Assembly: GCF_024296685.1 (NCBI RefSeq)
Contig: NZ_CP100763.1
Span: forward strand, 1,612,001 to 1,676,000
DNA length: 64,000 nucleotides
Direction: 5' to 3'
From: Natrinema marinum
GTDB lineage: Archaea; Halobacteriota; Halobacteria; Halobacteriales; Natrialbaceae
The position numbers and the translations under genes were made by a program. The notes under the pieces are model-generated. The model was not told where the DNA came from. It did not search any database and saw nothing but the letters and a program-made list of their open reading frames with translations. Each line of letters starts with the position of its first letter. The stretch's first letter is position 1. Positions 49,267 through 56,623 of the stretch are shown here, piece after piece.

Positions 49267-50592
49267 ATGTTCGGAACCAGCGGTATTCGCGGACGGGTCG
49301 GACGCGACGTGACGGCCGAGCTGGCGCTGTCGGTCGGCCGCGCGGTCGCCTCGGAGGGATACGACCGCGTCGTCGTCGGTCGCGACGTTCGGGAGAGCGG
49401 CTCGATGCTCGTCGACGCGGTCGTCGCGGGCCTGTGTGAGTGCGGTGCGGACGCGCTCACGGTGGGCGTCGAGGCGACACCGACGATCGCTCGCGCGATC
49501 GAGCATCTCGAGGCTGATGCGGGAATCGTCGTGACGGCCTCGCACAACCCCGCAGAAGACAACGGGATCAAGCTCTGGAATCCGTCGGGGAAGGCGTTCG
49601 GGCCCGACCAGCGCGATGCGATCGAGCGCCGGCTCCGCGAAGAGGAGTACGACCTGGCCGACTGGGACGGCGTCGGCGACCGCCGCCACCGAGCGGGCGT
49701 TCGCGACCACCACGCCGAGACGCTCCGGGCGGCCGTCGATCTCGAGCGGGAACTGAGCGTCGTCGTCGATATCGGGAACGGAGCCGGCGGCGTGACGGCG
49801 TCGGTCCTCGACGACCTCGGCTGTCAGGTGCGCACGCTCAACGGGCAGGAAGACGGCTCGTTCCCGGGACGACCGAGTGAGCCGACCGCCGAAACGCTCG
49901 AGACACTGTCGACGCTCGTCGAGGCGACGGACGCCGACCTCGGGATCGCCCACGACGGCGACGCCGATCGGATGCTGGCGGTCGACGAGACGGGGATGTT
50001 CGTCCCGAAGGACACGCTGCTCGCGCTGTTCGCTCGAGAGGCGGCAGGAGAGGGGCAACGGGTGGCCGCCCCTGTCGACACCAGCCTCGCCGTTGACGAC
50101 GCGCTGGCCGGCGTCGGCGCGTCGCTGACGCGGACGCAGGTCGGGGATGTCTACGTCGCGGAGCGAACGACGGAGTCCGACGTGGTCTTCGGCGGCGAAC
50201 CCAGCGGGGCGTGGATCTGGCCCGAGGAGACGCGCTGTCCAGACGGCCCGCTCGCGGCCTGCAAGCTGACCGAACTCGTCGCCGAACGGGGGCCGCTCTC
50301 GGCGCTCGTCGGCGAGATCGACGGGTATCCGATCCGGCGCACGTCGCTCGAGGTCGAAGAGAAGGCGGCGGTAATGGCCGAAGCGAGCGAGCGAGTGCGG
50401 GACCGATACGACGAGATCGATACGCTCGATGGCGTTCGGGTCGAAACCGACGACGGCTGGTTCTTGCTCCGAGCGAGCGGCACGCAGCCGCTGATCCGAG
50501 TGACGGCGGAGGCGCGTTCGGCGACCGACGCCGACGCGTTGTTCGAGGAGGCACAGGCCGTGATCACGGAGATCGGCACGCCGAACGCCTGA
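49267..50592 (+). CDS. glmM: Phosphoglucosamine mutase / phosphohexomutase
   Basis: 441 residues. VVTASHNPAEDNGIKLW holds the phospho-Ser (about residue 92), GIAHDGDADRMLAVDE the Mg site, VVFGGEPSGAWIWPEE the sugar-binding loop, and RASGTQPLIRVTAEA the phosphate-binding domain. The family interconverts hexosamine or hexose 6- and 1-phosphates. Its position close to GlmU and GlmS favours phosphoglucosamine mutase. An AT-rich gcatagtaa about 27-35 bases before the ATG suggests a leaderless transcript. Confidence 0.88.
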   Translation: MFGTSGIRGRVGRDVTAELALSVGRAVASEGYDRVVVGRDVRESGSMLVDAVVAGLCECGADALTVGVEATPTIARAIEHLEADAGIVVTASHNPAEDNGIKLWNPSGKAFGPDQRDAIERRLREEEYDLADWDGVGDRRHRAGVRDHHAETLRAAVDLERELSVVVDIGNGAGGVTASVLDDLGCQVRTLNGQEDGSFPGRPSEPTAETLETLSTLVEATDADLGIAHDGDADRMLAVDETGMFVPKDTLLALFAREAAGEGQRVAAPVDTSLAVDDALAGVGASLTRTQVGDVYVAERTTESDVVFGGEPSGAWIWPEETRCPDGPLAACKLTELVAERGPLSALVGEIDGYPIRRTSLEVEEKAAVMAEASERVRDRYDEIDTLDGVRVETDDGWFLLRASGTQPLIRVTAEARSATDADALFEEAQAVITEIGTPNA

Positions 50593-50676
50593 GGAGAGCC
50601 GAACCGGGTTCGGAGGCGGCCGGACTCGCTGAGAACGACGATGTGAACGGCACGAGATCGACGGTGAAGCGCGTCG

Positions 50677-50883
50677 CTATCGTGCTTCTTTGGGGATGAA
50701 ATCGGAGGTCTTCATCTCGCGGTAGGTGGCGCAGTCGGGACAGGCGTGAACGACATCGCGATTGTCTCCGAAAACGCGGGCGAACTGGCGGGTCACTTGG
50801 TTACCGCAGTTGATACATCGGGGGGCGCTCGTCTGTTGCCGGGACGACATTGGCGTCCACTTCGCGGATGGGTCCGTCGACAT
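50677..50883 (-). CDS. DUF7563-type small zinc-finger protein (copy 2)
   Basis: 68 residues. CINCGNQVTRQFARVFGDNR then VVHACPDC is almost the same as the gene at 3020 (CxxC spacing and FARVFGDN identical). The start at 50883 is supported by the promoter box GTCTATAGTAA (minus strand), whose end is 28 bases upstream, as expected for a leaderless mRNA. A TTG six bases further up and an ATG at 50850 are less likely. The function is unknown; a nucleic-acid or protein-binding zinc finger is possible. Confidence 0.8.
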   Translation of the reverse strand: MSTDPSAKWTPMSSRQQTSAPRCINCGNQVTRQFARVFGDNRDVVHACPDCATYREMKTSDFIPKEAR

Positions 50884-50910
50884 CACCAACCCGTAGCGAC
50901 AGAAGGGTAT

Positions 50911-50921
50911 TTACTATAGAC
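50911..50921 (-). promoter_or_regulatory. GTCTATAGTAA promoter box, DUF7563 gene
   Basis: The box ends 28 bases before the ATG at 50883. The identical 11-mer lies 28 bases before the ATG at 54803 in the glmS leader. Confidence 0.6.
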
Positions 50922-51042
50922 AGCATAACCGTTGGCGCGAGCGGTAGTCGCGAGTTTCGGCCGGGAATATCACTGTGAGCTGACAATCCGCGTATCGAGA
51001 GTATCAACGCCTCGTTCGTGAGAAATACGATATTTCGACCGG

Positions 51043-51075
51043 GTAATATGGTATTGCACCCCCGGAATTTCGGGG
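51043..51075 (-). promoter_or_regulatory. Composite palindromic element, copy B
   Basis: On the minus strand CCCCGAAATTCCGGGG is followed by a GCAATaccatATTAC half-palindrome. It aligns closely with 28981-29009 and has the same orientation toward its gene (DUF7563, 160 bases downstream). Confidence 0.5.
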
Positions 51076-51239
51076 CAACTCGTTGTCTTCGTGATAGCGG
51101 TCGTGACCGACTGCTCGAGCGACCCGCTCGCCAGGACTCGAGTCGACGGTCGTACGTGAACGGCATCGGCTTCGGAATCGCTCGACCACGGCCGACGGGA
51201 CTCGAGGCGGTCGCCGGACGCGACACCGGTGTAACAGCT

Positions 51240-51249
51240 GTATAATTAT
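51240..51249 (+). promoter_or_regulatory. Probable glmU core promoter
   Basis: The TATA-like gtataattat ends 27 bases before the glmU ATG at 51276, consistent with a leaderless transcript. Confidence 0.6.
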
Positions 51250-51275
51250 CCACCGGATCGAGGTACGTAGCGGTG

Positions 51276-52457
51276 ATGAAAGCCATCGTTCTCGCGGCAG
51301 GTGAAGGCACGCGGATCAGACCACTCTCTGCGGCCCGTCCGAAGCCGATGCTTCCCGTCGCCGACCGACCGCTCGCTGCCCACACGGTCGACGCCGCCGT
51401 CGACGCTGGGGCCGACGAGATCGTCCTGGTCGTCGGCTACGAGGCTGACACGGTCCGTGACTACTTCGATACCGAGTACCGTGGCGTCCCGGTCTCCTAT
51501 GCCGTCCAGGAGGACCAGGCAGGAACGGCCGACGCGGTCAACGCCGCCCGCGATCACATCGACGGCCCCTTTGCCGTCCTGAACGGCGACAACCTCTACG
51601 ATCCGGCCGCGGTCGACCGGCTGTTCGCCGAGTGTCCAGCGGTCTGTGCGATCGAAGTCGCCGAACCGAGTAACTACGGCGTCCTGAGCACGACCGACGG
51701 GACCGTGACCGACATCGTCGAGAAACCCGCCGATCCGCCGACGAACCTCGCCAACGCCGGCGCGTACGCCTTCCCCGAAGACGCCCGCAAGTGGCTCGAG
51801 GTGCCCGAAAGCGAACGGGGCGAACACGAGATCACGGACGTCCTCGCACGCGTCGTCGACCAGTACGCGGTGACGCCGGTGACCCTCGAGCGGTGGCTCG
51901 ACGTGGGCCGACCGTGGGAGCTGCTCGAGGCCAACGAGTGGAAACTCGCCGCCCTCGAGCGCCGGATCGACGGCGATGTCAGCGATTCGGCCCACCTCGA
52001 GGGCGATGTCGTCGTTGAGGACGGCGCGTCCGTCGAGCCCGGCGTCGTGATCGAGGGACCGGCGCTGATCCGCGAGGGCGCCGAGGTCGGGCCGAACGCC
52101 TACGTGCGTGGCGCGACGCTGATCGGGCCGGACGCCGAGATCGGCCACTCGGTCGAGATCAAAAACAGCGTGATCTCGCGGGGCACCTCGGTCAGCCACC
52201 TCTCGTACGTCGGTGACAGCGTCCTCGGCCGGAACGTCAACGTCGGCGCGGGAACGAACGTCGCGAACCTCCGTCACGACGACGACGACGTTCGATTTAC
52301 TGTCAAAGGCGACCGAGTGTCGACCGGTCGGCGGAAGTTCGGCGTCGTCGCCGGCGACGGCGTCAAGACGGGGATCAACTCGAGTCTCTCCCCCGGATTG
52401 AAGCTCAGCACCGAGGCGACGACGAACCCGGGCGAGACCGTCGAACGGGATCGGTAA
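51276..52457 (+). CDS. glmU: Bifunctional sugar-1-phosphate nucleotidylyltransferase/acetyltransferase (GlmU-type)
   Basis: 393 residues. The N-terminal domain shows MKAIVLAAGEGTRIRPLSAA (nucleotidyl transfer loop), VLNGDNLYDPAAVDRL and VTDIVEKPADPPTNLANAGA. From about residue 235 there is a left-handed beta-helix of hexapeptides (VEPGVVIEGPALIREGAEVG). This is the archaeal GlmU-type arrangement: acetylation of GlcN-1-P and transfer of UMP to give UDP-GlcNAc. The ATG at 51276 follows a GTG by one codon. It is convergent with glmS and downstream of glmM, completing the pathway. Confidence 0.88.
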   Translation: MKAIVLAAGEGTRIRPLSAARPKPMLPVADRPLAAHTVDAAVDAGADEIVLVVGYEADTVRDYFDTEYRGVPVSYAVQEDQAGTADAVNAARDHIDGPFAVLNGDNLYDPAAVDRLFAECPAVCAIEVAEPSNYGVLSTTDGTVTDIVEKPADPPTNLANAGAYAFPEDARKWLEVPESERGEHEITDVLARVVDQYAVTPVTLERWLDVGRPWELLEANEWKLAALERRIDGDVSDSAHLEGDVVVEDGASVEPGVVIEGPALIREGAEVGPNAYVRGATLIGPDAEIGHSVEIKNSVISRGTSVSHLSYVGDSVLGRNVNVGAGTNVANLRHDDDDVRFTVKGDRVSTGRRKFGVVAGDGVKTGINSSLSPGLKLSTEATTNPGETVERDR

Positions 52458-52816
52458 GGCGTCGGTTCGCGCTCGCGAATCGAGCCGCTCGACCGCACCG
52501 CCCGTAGCTATCAAGTGTGGCCTTTATACCGCGGCGAACCCCTAGTCGAATTGGAGGGTATCGGTCGATACCCACGACTCCGGTCGCGTCGATACCGGAA
52601 TCTCGATCGCCACAGTAACCCTCCACGTTCGATTCCGACATCGTTCGAGTACGGGTCGCTCTCTAACGACGCCGTGTGGACTCCGAGACTACGGGGGTGG
52701 TCTCGCGTCCTGCGGCCTCGAGACCCGTATTCGAGTCCGGATCGGGTCAAACGTTTCGTTCGTTGAGAGCCATCTCTCGACGGGAGCGCGAAAAAGACGA
52801 AATCGGGGCAACTGCC
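52458..52816. other. Convergent intergenic region with two hairpins
   Basis: Between the stops of glmU and glmS. It has a TATA-like cctttatacc (52521-52530), a strong palindrome at 52556-52573 and a second stem at 52580-52598. ORFs here have poor composition; a small RNA or terminator structure is possible. Confidence 0.45.
52556..52573. repeat. Perfect palindrome GGGTATC-ggtc-GATACCC
   Basis: Seven-base arms with a four-base centre. A second stem, CCGGT/ACCGG, follows at 52580-52598. They could end transcription of glmU or glmS or be part of an RNA. Confidence 0.5.
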
Positions 52817-54628
52817 CTACTCGACCGTGACGCTCTTCGCGAGGTTCCGCGGTTTGTCGATCGGCCGATCGAGGAGATCGGCGGCGTGATACGAGACCAA
52901 CTGGAGCTGAACGTTCGCGAGCAGCCCGGCTAGGTCGGAATCGGTCTCGGGGATCGCGAGGTGTTCGTCCGCGGCCTCGACGGCCGGGTGACCCTCCGGA
53001 CAGACCGCGATGACGGGCGCGCCGCGAGTCTGGGCCTCCTCGGCGTTTTTCAGCGTCTTCTCGTCTTCCTCGCCGGTGAAGACCGCGAACACCGGCGTCT
53101 CGGGCGTGACCAGTGCCAGCGGGCCGTGTTTGAGTTCGCCGGAGGCGAAGCCCTCGGCGTGCTCGTAGGTGATCTCCTTGAACTTCAGCGCCCCCTCGAG
53201 CGCCACGGGGAAGCCGAGGCCGCGACCGATGAAGAAGTACGACTGGCTGTCCTCGTACTGTTCGGCGATCGTCTCCGCGTCGGACTCGGCGAGCAAGTCG
53301 TCGATCGCGCCGGGCATCGACGCGAGTTCGGGCAGCAGCGACTCGAGGTCGGCCGGCGGTTCGCCCTGCTGGTCGGCGGCGATGCGCTGACCGAGCAGCG
53401 TGAGCATGACGGCCTGCGAGGAGAACGTCTTCGTCGCGGCGACGCCGATCTCCGGGCCCGCTCGAATGAAGAGGGCGTCGTCGGCCTCGCGGGCGGCCGT
53501 CGAACCGACGACGTTGGTCACCGTCAGCGTCCGCGCGCCCGCGGCGGTGGCCTGTCGGAGGGCGCTCAGGGTGTCCGCGGTCTCGCCGCTCTGCGTGACC
53601 GCGATCACCAGGGTGTTGTCGTCGATCGGCGGGGCCGAAACGCTGTATTCGTTGGCCAGCAGCGCGGTGGACTGAATCCCGGCCTGGTTGAGCGTCAGCG
53701 AGCCGTACAGGGCGGCGTGATAGGAGGTCCCGCAGGCGACGAACTGGACCGACTCGATCCCCTCGAACGTCCCCGGTTCGAAGTCCGAAAGGGAGATCCG
53801 ACCGTTCGTCGGATCGATTCGGCCCTCGATCGCCTGGGCCAGCGACGTCGGCTGCTCGTGAATCTCTTTGAGCATGAAGTGGTCGTACTCCCCCTTGCCG
53901 GCCTGTTCGGGGTCCCAGTCGACCGTCTCGGGCGTGCGGGTGACAGGGTTCCCCTCGAGGTCGGAAAACTCGACGCCGTCCTCGTCGACGACGACCACGT
54001 CGCCGTCCTCGAGGTAGACGACGCTGTCCGTGTACTCGAGGAACGCCGGCACGTCGCTGGCGAGGAAGTACTCGCCGTCTTCCATGCCGACGACGAGCGG
54101 GGAGCCCTGCCGGGCCGCATAGAGGACGTGTTCGCCCGACACCATCGCGGTGACGGCGTAGCTGCCCTCTAATTCGTCGATCGCCTGGCGGAACGCCGTC
54201 TCGCTATCGTAGCCGGCGTCGAGGTAGTACTGCACGAGGTGGGGGATGACCTCGGTGTCGGTGTCGCTGGTGAACTCGTAGCCGCTCGCCGCTAGGCGCT
54301 CTCTGAGCGCGGTGTAGTTCTCGATGATCCCGTTGTGGACGACGGCGACGTCCTCGCTCTCGTCCGTATGCGGGTGCGCGTTCGCGTCGGTCGGCGGCCC
54401 GTGGGTGCTCCAGCGGGTGTGCCCGATGCCGACCTCGCCCTTGAGCGGTTCGCCGATCGACTCCTTCAACTCCTCGACCTTCCCGGAGCGTTTCTCGACA
54501 TCGATGCCGGAGCCGTTCTGGACGGCGACGCCGGCCGAATCGTAGCCGCGGTACTCTAAGTTCTCGAGCCCGGTCAGCAACGGCTCGAGAGCGTTGCCGT
54601 CACCCACGCGGCCGATAATGCCACACAT
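52817..54628 (-). CDS. glmS: Glutamine--fructose-6-phosphate aminotransferase (isomerising)
   Basis: 603 residues. MCGIIGRVGDGNALEPLLTG places the catalytic Cys at position 2, with HTRWSTHGPPTDANAHPH as the glutamine-site loop. Two SIS domains follow (FVACGTSYHAALYGSLTLNQ, VTQSGETADTLSALRQA; then YFFIGRGLGFPVALEGALKF). The end, DKPRNLAKSVTVE, matches GlmS. It makes glucosamine-6-phosphate, the entry step to UDP-GlcNAc. The start is fixed by the MCGI motif. The mRNA appears to have a leader of about 175 bases with an ORF and a hairpin before the start codon. Confidence 0.95.
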   Translation of the reverse strand: MCGIIGRVGDGNALEPLLTGLENLEYRGYDSAGVAVQNGSGIDVEKRSGKVEELKESIGEPLKGEVGIGHTRWSTHGPPTDANAHPHTDESEDVAVVHNGIIENYTALRERLAASGYEFTSDTDTEVIPHLVQYYLDAGYDSETAFRQAIDELEGSYAVTAMVSGEHVLYAARQGSPLVVGMEDGEYFLASDVPAFLEYTDSVVYLEDGDVVVVDEDGVEFSDLEGNPVTRTPETVDWDPEQAGKGEYDHFMLKEIHEQPTSLAQAIEGRIDPTNGRISLSDFEPGTFEGIESVQFVACGTSYHAALYGSLTLNQAGIQSTALLANEYSVSAPPIDDNTLVIAVTQSGETADTLSALRQATAAGARTLTVTNVVGSTAAREADDALFIRAGPEIGVAATKTFSSQAVMLTLLGQRIAADQQGEPPADLESLLPELASMPGAIDDLLAESDAETIAEQYEDSQSYFFIGRGLGFPVALEGALKFKEITYEHAEGFASGELKHGPLALVTPETPVFAVFTGEEDEKTLKNAEEAQTRGAPVIAVCPEGHPAVEAADEHLAIPETDSDLAGLLANVQLQLVSYHAADLLDRPIDKPRNLAKSVTVE

Positions 54629-54635
54629 CGGAGAA

Positions 54636-54803
54636 TCACCGCCCGAGTGGTCGCTCGGGATGCTCGTCTCGTCCGTTCGGGGCGTCCGCTCCCGCAGCGG
54701 CCGCAACGCCGACTCGACTGGCTCCCGACCGGGATGAGAGTACTGACGAAGCGGACTGATGGTTCGTGGCGATTGTTCGAGATGGCAGACGGTACGCAAC
54801 CAT
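54636..54803 (-). CDS. Candidate 55-codon leader ORF of glmS
   Basis: The ATG at 54803 is 28 bases from the promoter box GTCTATAGTAA, exactly the spacing of the DUF7563 gene. The ORF (start MVAYRLPSRTIATNHQ) stops seven bases before the glmS ATG. Composition is not clearly that of a haloarchaeal protein, so it may be a regulatory leader rather than a functional peptide. Confidence 0.35.
   Translation of the reverse strand: MVAYRLPSRTIATNHQSASSVLSSRSGASRVGVAAAAGADAPNGRDEHPERPLGR
54642..54659 (-). promoter_or_regulatory. Hairpin just upstream of the glmS start codon
   Basis: On the mRNA, CCCGAG-cgacca-CTCGGG ends 13 bases before the glmS AUG and is followed directly by CGGTGATT, a possible ribosome-binding sequence. 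Placement suggests translational control. Confidence 0.5.
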
Positions 54804-54830
54804 GAGCGAAATTCAAACCTCCCGAACCCA

Positions 54831-54841
54831 TTACTATAGAC
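54831..54841 (-). promoter_or_regulatory. GTCTATAGTAA promoter box, glmS leader
   Basis: Identical to the box before the DUF7563 gene at 50911 and at the same distance (28) from an ATG. It predicts a glmS leader of about 175 bases. Confidence 0.55.
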
Positions 54842-55256
54842 GGACTACTGAACCCTGTAGCCACCGTGTACTCGGCTGCTGGCTGGCAGTGATCGCGAAC
54901 GGCAGGTTTCGGAACGCGATGCTCGAGAGACGCTCACTGAAACACGACCAGTCGATTATTCCGGCGCTCGAGGCCCCGCTCGTGGGAACTATCACAGTCA
55001 GGGGAAAAGTACGGCGAACGAACAGCGAATCCTGACTCGAGTACGGAACGACGAACGACCAGTAGTCACGGCCCAATCAACGGTATGGGGACGAAACAGC
55101 TGCGTGGCACACAGCGAGTCGAATACTGGCGGTAATCACCGCTCGAACGCACGTAGACCTCGCCGGCGGCCGTTCCAACCCTACACCGGCGGGAGGCGTG
55201 TGCCCGGACGAAACCGAATCGCCACACCTTTTGCAATGGGTGGGGTGACACGGAGT

Positions 55257-55439
55257 ATGGGTTTTGGTAGCTACGACGAGTCCGAACAGCAAGAGCAGAC
55301 GACCGACGACGAAGACGTAGAGGCCGTCAACGTCCACGAGCACGAGCACCACGGCGAGATGTCGTTCGAGTCCGATGTCTCGACGGACGAGCTGGTCTCC
55401 CAGCTCGGCTCGATGAAAGACGACGAATCGGACGACTAG
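55257..55439 (+). CDS. DUF5786 family small acidic protein
   Basis: 60 residues: MGFGSYDESEQQEQTTDDED at the start, a His-rich EHEHHGEMSFESDVSTDELV segment in the middle, and LVSQLGSMKDDESDD at the end. This matches the haloarchaeal DUF5786 family, whose role is unknown. The ATG at 55257 is the family start; an in-frame ATG at 55236 also exists. Promoter-like caccttttg lies about 25-35 bases upstream. Confidence 0.85.
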   Translation: MGFGSYDESEQQEQTTDDEDVEAVNVHEHEHHGEMSFESDVSTDELVSQLGSMKDDESDD

Positions 55440-55622
55440 CGCTCTCCGACGGCGTGTCGGTGCGAGCCGCCGACACCCGGCCATCGGTGCGCTTCCCGAC
55501 CGTGACTGGGTTGACGCGGTCGCCAACGCTGTTCTTTGTTTCGGACTGTCTCCGCACGCGCGAGAAACGGGTACTAAATCGGACGGAGAAGCGCCACCCC
55601 AAACCGGGCGCGAGCCCGCGGT

Positions 55623-56351
55623 TCAGGCGAGTGTCGAGCCGCAGAGTTCGCCGATCGCACGCCGCAGCCGCTGGGAGACGGCCGATTTCGACACCTCGAG
55701 CCGATCGGCGAGTTCGTCCTGTGAGATGCCACGCGGCACGTCGAAATACCCCTCCTCGTGGGCGACGGCGAGTAACTCCTGTTGTTTCTCGGTCAGGGCG
55801 ACGACGGCGTCGTCCCCGTCGTCGGACACACGGAGGTGGTCGACCGTGACGGAGACATCTCGGTTTCGACAGTAGTCGTTGAAAGCGACGAGACGATCGC
55901 GGTCGGGGAACCGAAGCTGGACCAGCCAGCCGTCGCGGGAGCTCGAGAGTTCGAGCAGGCGGCCACCGACGTCGGCGGTTGCGGCGGTGAACGTGACGGT
56001 CCGGTCGGCGAGCGCGACGCGGTACACTCGTCGGTCCGGATAGCGATCGACGAGGACCGGGTCGGTGACGGTCGGATCCGTCGAGAGGGCGGTCTCGAAC
56101 GCGTCGAAATCGCTCCCGTAGACGGTGACGAACACGAGCGTCCGATCGGCGTCGACGGCGGTCCAGTAGTCGGGTTCGACGGTCACGTCGGCGGTGCGCT
56201 CGAGCGTCGGCCGCAAGAATAGGTCCGGATGATCGAGTCGGAGTTGGGCGATGATCCCGCCGTCGGCCACAGATCGGATCCCCGCCCGATCACCGTCCGC
56301 GTCGGCGACGGCGTCTGACCGGTCCTCGGCGTCGGCGATATCGATGCTCAT
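55623..56351 (-). CDS. Bat-like HTH_10 transcriptional regulator
   Basis: 242 residues. The C-terminal LTEKQQELLAVAHEEGYFDV then PRGISQDELADRLEVSKSAV and SQRLRRAIGELC is the HTH_10 (bacterioopsin-activator type) domain. The N-terminal 170 residues resemble the sensor half of such proteins (ERTADVTVEPDYWTAVDADR), with no PAS or GAF domain recognised. It lies beside the much larger Bat-like gene at 56624. Upstream (56461-56538) are two GGAAACAGT-type sites that may be binding sites. Confidence 0.87.
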   Translation of the reverse strand: MSIDIADAEDRSDAVADADGDRAGIRSVADGGIIAQLRLDHPDLFLRPTLERTADVTVEPDYWTAVDADRTLVFVTVYGSDFDAFETALSTDPTVTDPVLVDRYPDRRVYRVALADRTVTFTAATADVGGRLLELSSSRDGWLVQLRFPDRDRLVAFNDYCRNRDVSVTVDHLRVSDDGDDAVVALTEKQQELLAVAHEEGYFDVPRGISQDELADRLEVSKSAVSQRLRRAIGELCGSTLA

Positions 56352-56460
56352 CGAACCACCCGCGAGCCGATCGATCGGCCGTCGTAATCTCGTCTTACCT
56401 CGGACGCACTCATTGAATGGCTCATTAGGTGCCGAGAACATGACCGTGCGCGCTAGATAC

Positions 56461-56538
56461 GGAACTGTTTCCAACGCTGACACCAATATGTATTCATCTT
56501 TCAGTCGTTCGACCGGTGTAGCGGCACTCGGAAACAGT
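56461..56538. promoter_or_regulatory. Two GGAAACAGT-type sites
   Basis: GGAACTGTTTCC (56461-56472, GGAAACAGTTCC on the other strand) and GGAAACAGT (56530-56538) lie in the region upstream of the HTH_10 gene. Related GGAAACAGC copies occur at 29064 and 29082. Confidence 0.35.
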
Positions 56539-56623
56539 CTATTACCCGATTACATACGCTTGTACCTCGGTGGAAAAGTCGGGTAAGAACGGACTACCGG
56601 TAGCAGGGTTGGGTCGGAGAGAG

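Larger units (their letters stand above)
50884..51275. other. Divergent intergenic region between the DUF7563 gene and glmU
   Basis: Holds the promoter box at 50911, a reverse copy of the composite palindrome (51043-51075), and the glmU promoter, gtataattat (51240-51249). No gene seen. Confidence 0.6.
54629..55256. other. Upstream region of glmS and of the DUF5786 gene
   Basis: Contains the glmS leader (hairpin 54642-54659, short ORF 54636-54803), its promoter box (54831-54841), and the promoter side of the DUF5786 gene. The middle part, 54842-55200, holds no gene that I can support. Confidence 0.55.

Noticed and set aside
54629-54803. A glmS ribozyme-like element
   Set aside because: I see one simple hairpin but none of the nested pseudoknot features of the bacterial ribozyme.
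54766-55035. Possible plus-strand gene upstream of the DUF5786 gene
   Set aside because: Non-acidic translation without motifs; the region is better explained by the glmS promoter.
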